Below, one piece after another: positions 56,425 to 64,000 of a DNA stretch of 64,000 bases. A model generated the notes under the pieces. The model was not told where the DNA came from. It did no database searches and worked only from the letters and a program-made list of their open reading frames with translations. The DNA comes from Eustoma russellianum (lineage: Eukaryota; Streptophyta; Magnoliopsida; Gentianales; Gentianaceae). The first letter of the stretch is position 1. Every line of letters begins with the position of its first letter. The position numbers and the translations under genes were made by a program. The stretch lies in assembly GCA_036186865.1 (NCBI GenBank), contig AP025040.1:40237693-40301692 (forward strand), written 5' to 3'.

Positions 56425-57512
56425 AGGCAATGGTGAAGAAGATGAAACACACTTGAAGCTCACAAGCATTTGTTGAATTGTCTAGCTTTCATCTTCATCT
56501 TCTTATTGTTATTGTTTTATTCATTGTAGCAAATGTGTTCTTGTTGTATTGTGGTGAGCTTCAAGCCTCTTGAGCTTCATTTGTAAGATTGATTAGCCAT
56601 CTTTATAAGGCTACATCAATAGGTTGTAGAGGTGTTGCAACTAAGTGTTGCTTAGAAGGTGATTATCCAAGTCTTGAGTAGGGTTGGTGTATAACCCAAT
56701 GATCAAGCTTGGCTTTTGTTGTAAGGTGTTCATTTCATAGTGAAATCTAAGGAAAGGTGTTCCTTGGGACTGGAGTAGGTCACATTGACCGAAACAGGAT
56801 AAATCCTCGGTGTTCTTCTCTTGTTTCTTTATTCCTGTTTTCTGCCTGTTTTTGACTGTAGTTTTCACCCAACTTCACACAATTTGAAAAAATAGCTAAA
56901 CATTTTCAGAATTCGTGATTTTTGGTGGAGTTATACTTCAGACTGTTAGCTTTCATTTGCAACAATAATCACTTAATTTGAGCAAGGGAAAGTTAGTCTT
57001 TCAGTCTTTGAAAGATAACTGCTCCAATCTGTCTGCAATCTGACCAGTTTTGAGAAAAATTAAATTCTGTATTTTTCAAGAATTGTTTAAGGTCAGGGCC
57101 TTTTGAAAACTTCATCTACTCTTCCTAAGGAGTGTTTTGATATAAAGATCAACCTTTTTGGTTGAATATTCAAAGAGAAACACGTTTTGCAAAATTAGCA
57201 ACATTCTGTCCAATTCTGTCCAGATTGACCATCTGAATTTTTTTATTTATTTGAAGGGCCAATGATCTTATTTTTGTCTGATTTTTGGACAGAGTCTTGT
57301 TAACTCATTGAAGTTGAATTCTGGATAGTTTCGTAATTTTTGGAGTTGTATACAATTATTTGTGAATTTTTAAAAATGGGTTCTGAATCTAAGGTAGTTT
57401 CAGATTTTGTGTTCAAAGGGGATTTTAACAAAGGGTTGTAGTGTAATTTCCGCTAACCACTATTCACCCCCCTCTAGTGGTGTTTATTGCATTTGCACGG
57501 TCCAACATGTTT

Positions 57513-58970
57513 CTGCTTCTTACAGAAACTTAAATAGAGAACGCTAGCTCAAGCTCTGTTCAAGGTGCTGACGTTTAGAGTGTTGCTCCTATGGCACCAA
57601 ATGTTGGGGTGCCAATGACTGCTCCTCCTGCACAGGGTCCTGTGATGGTCCAAGTGGAGAAACCGGAGAAGTTCAGTGGAAGCTTCTTCAAGTGATTGTA
57701 TCAGAAGATGTTGTGGTGGATCCTATGGAGGACCAGACCTAGAATATGCAGAACAAAATGTTTGTTGAAGCATGTAACTTCAACAATTATGTTTGCTTGA
57801 GTCATATTCTGAGTTGTTTGTACGACTCCTTATATGGTTTGTACTGCACGTACAAAACTGCAAAGTTTTTATGGCAGGTTTTAGAGTAGAAATACCGTAC
57901 GAAAGATGCCAGCACTAAGAAATTTATTGTTGGCAAATTCCAGGATTTCAAAATGTTGGATTCTCGCGCTGTTGTTTCTCGTGCTGAGGAACTTCAGACG
58001 TTGGTAGCCGAGATGGAAGAGGAGGGCATGTTGCTAAATGAATCTTTTGTGGTGGCTGTGGTGATTGAAAGCTACCTCTTTCGTGGAAGAAATTCAGAAG
58101 CTATCTCAAGCACAAGAGAAAGAAAATGACATTGAAAGATCTGATTGTCCAACTCGACATAGAGGAGGATAATCAAAGATCGGAAAGAAAGTCACATGCA
58201 AGCACTGGTCAGACCAAGGCCCATGTTGCGAAGGCCAAAAAGAAGAAAGGCCATCTTGGGTGAACAACAAAAGCAAGCAGATAGCCAAGAAGTTCACCGG
58301 AAAATGCTACAACTGTGGCATTCAGGGGCATGTCAGCAATGAATGTCGCAAGGCCAAGAAGATGCAAACCAAGGCAAAGGAAAATTTCGTTGATGCCATA
58401 GATGATCTGAACTTTTGCGCAGTGGTCTCAGAGTGCAACACTGTCGGGAACATGCGCAAATGGTGACTGGATATTGGCACCACGAGACATGTCTGCTCCA
58501 GAAGAGAGATGTTCACGGGGTACCAACCCGGGAACAATGAATGACTTTTAATGGGGAATCAATGATCAAAGGCGTGGGAAAAGTTGTTCTGAAGCTACCT
58601 TCGAGGAAACATCTGACTCTACAGAATGCGCTGCACGTTCCCGACATTCGGAAGAATTTGGTTTCTGGAGCTATTCTAGTCATGCATGGATTTAGACTAG
58701 TGTTAAAGTCTAATAAGATTATTCTTTCAAAAAATGACATGTATTTTGGGGAAGGAGTGCTTATCGAATTGGAAGTTTAAATTAAATATCATCACTATTT
58801 TACCCAAGAAAGATTTGCCCAAAGAGTCTGATAATAATGCTTTCTCTTCTGCTTACATGCTTGAGTCTTCTTGTTTATGGCATTTTCGTTTGGCACATGT
58901 TAATTATAAGTCAATAGAACAAATAGTTAATCTTGACTTGTTACCCAAATTAAATTTTGATAAGGAAAAA
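57513..58970 (+). pseudogene. Element D leader, gag, protease and pre-integrase, broken
   Basis: ATG at 57591 (M-A-P-N-V-G-V-P-M) starts gag, with V-E-K-P-E-K-F-S-G typical of Tork-like copia gags; the frame is lost near 57693. Zinc knuckle C-Y-N-C-G-I-Q-G-H-V-S-N-E-C at 58305-58346. Protease D-I-G-T-T-R-H-V-C near 58468: the usual D-T/S-G is D-I-G, expected to be inactive. Then L-H-V-P-D-I-R-K-N-L-V-S, and the pre-integrase finger L-W-H-F-R-L-A-H (58877 on), cut at D-K-E-K by the MULE; C-Q-I-C follows at 60171. Confidence 0.87.
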
Positions 58971-60160
58971 GAGTTAATTGCACCTGGTATCCATACTTTT
59001 CTACAAAGTTTTAAGTAGCACCTATACGTTCATCAAACTCGCTTAGCAGCCATACTTATTGGTGAAATTAACACCTGGCATCTGGATGGCCTGCTGGTTT
59101 ACCGTTGACTGCTCAAATCTACCGTTGACTGAACTTAACACCATTTTTTAACCCGACTTTAACTAAGGTTACTTTGAATAATAAACGGAAAAAAATCAAA
59201 AACCCCCACCCCCTGCATTTTCTTGTTGACTGCTCAAAAACCCGACTCCTGCATCTTGTGTCCAAATGCTCAACTTGGCGTAGACAGACGTGCAATTCCA
59301 GAGTTAAATTCACACACTCAAATAATTGATGAGACTCCGAGATTCCTGAAATTTCTAATGCTTACGAACAAGTTCGTGGCTTCTTTCTTGGAGATACCTG
59401 TGTGAATCAGAAGAAAGCATTTGATCAAGCTAACAAAACTGCAACAGAAGAGCCATGGTTGCAAGAAGATGCTCCTCCCAGTTCGTGAGCCGATAACGGC
59501 ACCACCAGTAACAACATCCGCCTCAGTCTTTTACCCTGGTCCTATCAACCACCATCTTCATCTCCCTCTTTTTCTTCCTCTATTCTACATCCTCTCTCCA
59601 CCCTTATGCTAAGATCTGAGCTCGGAAGCTTGCCGATAGACCCGATGGATCTGAAAACTTCCACTCCGAAAAGAGCCTCAATCAAGAAATGTTAGTGCCC
59701 TCTTTATTGATCTTTTCTCAAAAAGCTGTTAGCAATTTTACAAGGAAGTTTGCTGCTATAAGGTAAATGCAGAAAGAATGCTGCGAAACTTGCAGGTAAG
59801 ATGTAAAACCCAAAAGAATTCTGCAATTTCTGCTCTCTATTTATTGACACAACGAAGCTTTAAATAGCAAATATAGAAAATACCTGCTACAGAGGCACAA
59901 AGTTTTTGGAGGAAAAAATAGATTGAAAGTAATGGAGGGAAGGTGAAATTAACCATGGTTGGAAAAAGTTTGGCGTCACTTAGGGAAAAAGTGAAAAAAA
60001 AGGAATTTTCATAAAAACTGCCTACAGTAGGTCTATTCCCGCTTGCCGAATGCCAGGTGTTAATTTCACCAATAAGTATGACTGCTGAGCGAGTTTCATG
60101 AAAGTATGGATTCTACTTAAAACTTTGTGGAAAAGTATGGATACCAGGTGCAATTAACTC
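58971..60160. mobile_element. Mutator-like non-autonomous DNA transposon (MULE/MITE)
   Basis: 1190 bp with terminal inverted repeats of about 110 bp (58971-59080 against 60051-60160, roughly ten mismatches) starting gagttaattgcacctggtat, and a perfect 10-bp duplication taaggaaaaa (58961-58970, 60161-60170). Long inverted repeats with a 9-11 bp duplication point to the Mutator superfamily. Removing it rejoins the D frame (F-D-K-E-K then C-Q-I-C-F-E-A-K). Short internal frames have no transposase similarity that I can see. Confidence 0.87.
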
Positions 60161-60170
60161 TAAGGAAAAA

Positions 60171-62508
60171 TGTCAAATATGTTTTGAAGCGAAGATGACA
60201 AAGGCGCCATTTCCTTCAACAGAAAGGAACACTGAACCTTTGGGATTAATTTATAAGATGAATGTGATTTAAAGTTTGTCCAAACAAGAGGTGGCAAAAA
60301 GTATTTTGTATCTTTTATCGACGATTGCAAACGATACTGTTATTTCTATTTGCTAAGTAGCAAAGATGAGACCGTTGATGCTTTCAAAGATTATAAAAAT
60401 AAATTTGAGAATCAAACGAAATTATTCAGAACATGGCATTATTCATCAAACGACTGCACCATATTCACTTCAATCGAATGGTACTGTTTAACGCAAAAAC
60501 TGAACTCTAAAAGAGATGATGAATGCTATGTTGATAGGTTCAGGGTTACTTCAAAACTTGTGGGAGAAAGTCATTCTCTCAGCTAACATCATTTGGAATA
60601 GAATTCCATCTAAGAAGATGGATGAAACCCCATACGAGTTTTGGAAAGGCCATAAGCCTAGCTACAAATACTTGAAAGTGTGGGGGGTGTCTGGCAAATA
60701 TTGTTGTACCTAGACCAAGACATGTTAAAATGGGGCCTAAAACGATTGACTGCATATTCATAGGATATGCGATAAACATTAGTGCATATTTTTTCTTAGT
60801 GCACAAAACAGATATTGCTGGCATACATGAAAACATTGTCATGGAGTCAAGGAATGCAGTGTTCTTCGAAGATGGCTTTCTGAGGAAAGACAAGAACAAT
60901 GAAGAAAAAAGAACTGGAAAGCGAATGCGTGATGCGACTCATCAAGGAAATGAGGAACTTCATCAAAGCAAGCAAGCCAGAATACCGACTTTGTTTTGAA
61001 CGGATTTTCTGACCTGTATGGTAGAAAATGAGCCAAGGAACTTTTCTGAGGCGATGTCAGCTTTAGAAGCTCCTTTCTGGAAAGAGACAATTAATAGTGA
61101 GATAGACTCAATTATTTAGAATCATACTTGGGAGTTGGTTGACCTTCCACTGGGAAGTAAACCACTAGGGTACAAGTGGATTTTCAAGAAGAAGATGAAA
61201 GAGGATGGGTCTATCAAAAAGTATAAAGCCAAGTTGGTAGCTAAAGGCTATCGAAAAATGAAAGGCTTTGACTTTTTCGACACTTATTCGCCAGTAATTT
61301 GAATCACTTCTACAAGGGTGCTAGTTGCTATTGATGCAGTCTATAATTTCAAAATCCATCAAATGGATGTAAAGACTGCTTTTCTAAATGGTGAGTTGGA
61401 AGAAGAAATTTATGTAGAACAACGCGAAGGGTTTGTGGTTCCAGGACAAGAATTGAAAATTTGTAGACTTGTTAAGTTGCTATAAGGACTTAAGCAAGCG
61501 CCTAAATAGTGGCACTTGAAATTTGATCAAACTATGCTAGCTAATGGTTTCAAGATCAATGAGTGTGACAAGTGTGTCGATATTAAGAACACACAGAATG
61601 CATATATGATAGTATGTCTCTATGTAGACGACATGATAATCATGGGCAGTACTCGTGATATCATCTTAAATATAAAGAAGATGTTGACGAGAAATTTCGA
61701 TATGAAGGATATGGGAGTTGCTAACGTTATTCTAGGAATTAAAATTTCTAGGATAACTGAAGGAGTTGTGTTGTAACAAGCTCACTATATTGAATCTGTT
61801 CTGAAATGCTTCAATATGATTGATGTGAAACCAGTGAAAACTCCACTAGACTTAAGTATACACTTAAGGAAGAACCAAGGCGAGCTAGCAGCTCAATTGA
61901 AGTACTCACAAGTAATTAAAAGTCTGATGTATATAACAAGCTATACAAGGCAAGAATTAGCATGCTCAGTAAACAAATTGAGCAGGTTTACCAGTAATCC
62001 AAATGATGATCATTGGAAAGTTCTAAACAGAGTGATGAGATACTTGAAGTATACAATGAATCTTGTATTACATTACTCAAGATATCCAGCAGTGTTGGAA
62101 GGCTATTGTGATGCCAACTGGATATATGATAGTAAAGATTCTTAGTCCACCAGTGGATATTTATTCACGGTTAGTGGAGGTGCTGTGTTGTAGAAATCCA
62201 CAAAGAAAATGTGCAAAGCTCGTTCCACTATGGAAGTGGAGTTTATAGCACTAGATAAAGCCAAGCAACAGGTTGTATGGTTTCTGAATTTTTTGGAAGA
62301 TGTGTCATGCTGGCCTACGTCGATCGCTCCTATTAGCATACACTATGATAGTCAGTCAGCTACAGGACAAGCTCAAATCAGCATCTATAATGGTACATCT
62401 CGACACATACGTCGGAGACACAATACCATTAAGCACTTGATCTCTAATAGTGTGATTTCCATTGATTACATAAAATCGAAGGAGAATCTTACAGATTCGC
62501 TTACATAA
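60171..62508 (+). pseudogene. Element D integrase, RT and RNase H, broken
   Basis: Continues C-Q-I-C-F-E-A-K-M-T-K-A-P-F. The integrase block is degraded (D-V to M-N-V-I, and the R-S-D-R-G-G region is missing; I-I-H-Q-T-T-A-P is readable around 60440). After the linker, RT: K-W-I-F-K-K-K-M-K-E-D-G, Q-M-D-V-K-T-A-F-L-N-G, Y-V-D-D-M-I-I-M-G (61621-61647). RNase H: Y-C-D-A-N-W, S-T-M-E-V-E-F, D-S-Q-S-A, ending K-E-N-L-T-D-S-L-T. In-frame stops near 61120, 61300, 61484, 61507, 61774 and 62142. The motif set is Tork-like. Confidence 0.88.
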
Positions 62509-62659
62509 GGCTTGCCTAGAGATAGATGTCAATTTTGACAAGTGGAATAGGACTAAAGCCGATAACACATGAATATTTGTAATGGAAACCCGACATTGTC
62601 GACTGGAGATCCCAGAATTTTTGTTCAATGGGACAACTAAGTTATGAAGTTTTAGCGAG
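62509..62659 (+). other. Element D 3' untranslated end
   Basis: Tork-type tail with cgacattgtcgactggagat and gttcaatgggacaact, then it passes into the K LTR. No D LTR follows inside the window. Confidence 0.6.
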
Positions 62660-63309
62660 CACTTAGGTCCATAACGCACACTCTAGAGGGGGGTGAATAG
62701 AGTGTTTAGCAACATTGCAGAATTTTCTGATTTTTGGCTTTCTTCAACTCAAATGGAATTTCAAAATCAAAGCAAGAATGAGAGATGAGAGACAATAAAC
62801 GATTACACCAGATACAGAGTAGTTCGAATCTTAAATGATTCTACTCCACTACCACTTTGTTGCTAAAGTGGATTTTGAACAACTACTCTTCTTATTAAAG
62901 CTAATAAGAACAACCACAACAGTACTTGCAATAACAAAATAATATAAGCAACCACAACAACAATTTCCTGCACAAAACACCTTTGTACAACTACAACAAC
63001 TTCGCTCTAAGTAAGAACAACTTCTTGCTACCTCAAAACTTTAACAAAGTTCTCTCAAGAACTTTCTCACAAAGGGTTAAAGGAAGAAGTGGGGATCATA
63101 CTTTCTCACTAGTCTAAACAAAAACAAGAGATCAAATATTTATGGTTCCTCTTGTGATAGACTCACTATCTCACAATATACAATAATAAAGAACAAAGAA
63201 AGACTTAACAAGCTTCAAGCACTTTTACACATACGAGAGAAATATACAACAATGAAGAATGAAGCTTGATGATAGTGAAAGTGTGTATTTGTCTCATCTG
63301 AGTTTTTTC

Positions 63310-63317
63310 TACTTATA
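63310..63317 (-). promoter_or_regulatory. TATA-like box of element K LTR
   Basis: tataagta on the minus strand (cctataagtagaaaa), downstream of the palindrome array. Confidence 0.5.
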
Positions 63318-63654
63318 GGAGGTGTTCACTACATTTTTTTGGATCCTCCACCATTTCTTCAACCCCATCAAATGTCAAGACAATGTTCATTTAGTCTTTA
63401 GCCACCTTAGGGAGTGATTTAATCCTCAATAGCTAACCCAGAATAGCTTAGACATGGATATAATAGTCTAGGAAGCATGTATTATGTAATAGAAAAGTCC
63501 ACAAGAAATTTGAGCAAGATTGAAAAGAGAAAACACCATGAATTTCCCTTGGATTTTGTTTCAACGGTCACAAACATTTGAATTATAGGGGACATCGAAC
63601 GATTGAAGTATCTGCCTTGAGAGATCCATATCCTCCAGTGAGGTTCCAGTTTTG

Positions 63655-63945
63655 AACCTGTCAATCGATCGAAGTCTCTCCTGGAGAGACTGATGTGACA
63701 TCGACCGATCGATGTCTCTTAGGCTGAGAGATCCATGTCTTTGAGAAAGTTTCTGGTTTGAATCTGGCTGACATCAATCGATCGAAGTCTCTCTTGGAGA
63801 GATTGAAGTGAAATTGATCGATCGATGTCCTCAAATTTGAGGGTTCGATGTTTGACAGAGAGTTTCTGATTTTGAACCTCTGCCGCATCCATTGATCGTA
63901 GTCTCACCTTTAGAGACTGAAGTCATTTCGATCGATCGATGTCCT
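63655..63945. repeat. CGATCG palindrome array, U3 of element K
   Basis: At least six tcgatcga-type units (tcaatcgatcgaagtctct, catcgaccgatcgatgtctc, aattgatcgatcgatgtcc, tttcgatcgatcgatgtcc) alternating with gtctctccnngagagac inverted motifs at roughly 55-60 bp spacing. Confidence 0.83.
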
Positions 63946-64000
63946 AGTCTTTGAGAGACTGATGTTGAACATTAAAGTTCCAACCTTAACCCTTTCCAAC

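Larger units (their letters stand above)
46214..57507 (+). mobile_element. Element C: complete Sirevirus-like copia retrotransposon
   Basis: 11.3 kb, LTRs of 2710 and 2755 bp (tgttgagaa...ggtccaaca), primer-binding site, gag, pol, several purine tracts, and a perfect 5-bp duplication tgttt (46209-46213 and 57508-57512). Inserted in the leader of element D. Same family as A. Coding is nearly complete but has two in-frame stops in or after gag and at least three frameshifts, so it is recently dead. Confidence 0.97.
54753..57507 (+). mobile_element. 3' LTR of element C
   Basis: 2755 bp. Differs from the 5' copy by scattered changes (about 5% in the parts compared) and a 25-bp longer CGATCG array. 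TATA box at 56416-56424; tagccaacggcta at 55948-55960 and 56115-56127; leader motif at 56748-56799. Confidence 0.95.
62660..64000 (-). mobile_element. LTR of element K (Sirevirus-like), cut by the right window edge
   Basis: The left end carries the complement of the U5 end motif (cactctagaggggggtgaatagag), then sequence resembling the E LTR (gagatgagagaca, gattctactccactaccac). On the minus strand: U3 with CGATCG array, tataagta box, long leader, U5. The exact left tip (62645-62665) is not resolved and the right end is outside. It is either the 3' LTR of a minus-strand element or a solo LTR. Confidence 0.72.

Noticed and set aside
59421..59612. Short frames inside the MULE as transposase
   Set aside because: Too short, proline/serine-rich, with no transposase motif; not supported as coding.
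63655..63945. CRISPR-like regular repeats
   Set aside because: Units are imperfect palindromes in an LTR U3 of a plant genome with no cas-like genes; not a CRISPR array.

Overview
The window is AT-rich plant nuclear DNA, most likely from a dicot; the species cannot be named from it. It is almost entirely a nested stack of Ty1/copia LTR retrotransposons with a few small DNA-transposon and retroposon insertions. I see no intact host gene, rRNA, tRNA or CRISPR array. The only candidate for non-transposon host sequence is about 0.4 kb near 44.3-44.7 kb.

Layout, left to right. (1) 1-20675: element A, a plus-strand Sirevirus-like copia element cut by the left window edge. It is split by element B (3956-15353, minus strand), a full-length relative with 3-kb LTRs, a GGAAC target duplication and an open 1027-codon pol frame. 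(2) 20676-21046: a minus-strand integrase fragment of the same family as element D. (3) About 21066-44296: the two LTRs of a minus-strand element, E, lie at either end of a scrambled interior. The left LTR is split by element F (21172-26388, plus strand, CAAGC duplication) and carries a hAT-like MITE (26989-27273). The interior holds element G (28284-33557, minus strand), a decayed ORF that G interrupts, an LTR-like segment J, a plus-strand protease-integrase fragment I, and the gag-integrase remnant of E. The right LTR is split by element H (38207-43775, plus strand, CTCCA duplication). H has nearly identical LTRs and one uninterrupted 1530-codon gag-pol frame, so it is the youngest and best preserved element here. 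(4) 44297-44712: an unexplained short minus-strand reading frame and an 88-bp poly(A)-tailed retroposon with a 21-bp duplication. (5) 44713-62660: element D, a decayed Tork-like plus-strand copia element. It is split by element C (46214-57507, plus strand, TGTTT duplication, a close relative of A) and by a Mutator-like element with 110-bp inverted repeats and a 10-bp duplication (58971-60160). (6) About 62660-64000: the minus-strand LTR of another Sirevirus-like element, K, which runs off the right edge.

The insertion order can be read from the target duplications and from reading frames that resume across each insertion: B went into A, F, G and H into the E region, and C, the MULE and K into D. 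Elements A, B and C (and K by its LTR) share Sirevirus traits: a CCHC gag, several polypurine tracts between pol and the 3' LTR, palindrome-rich U3 regions, and a conserved U5 end. F, G and I form a second lineage with short LTRs of about 0.2 kb and a D-C-G-type protease. H is a third lineage and D a fourth. Nearly all coding frames except those of H and the pol of B are broken by stops, frameshifts or deletions. I found no previously undescribed system. The most notable signals are the intact young element H, the shared CGATCG palindrome arrays in unrelated-looking LTRs, and the unexplained frame at 44.35-44.6 kb.
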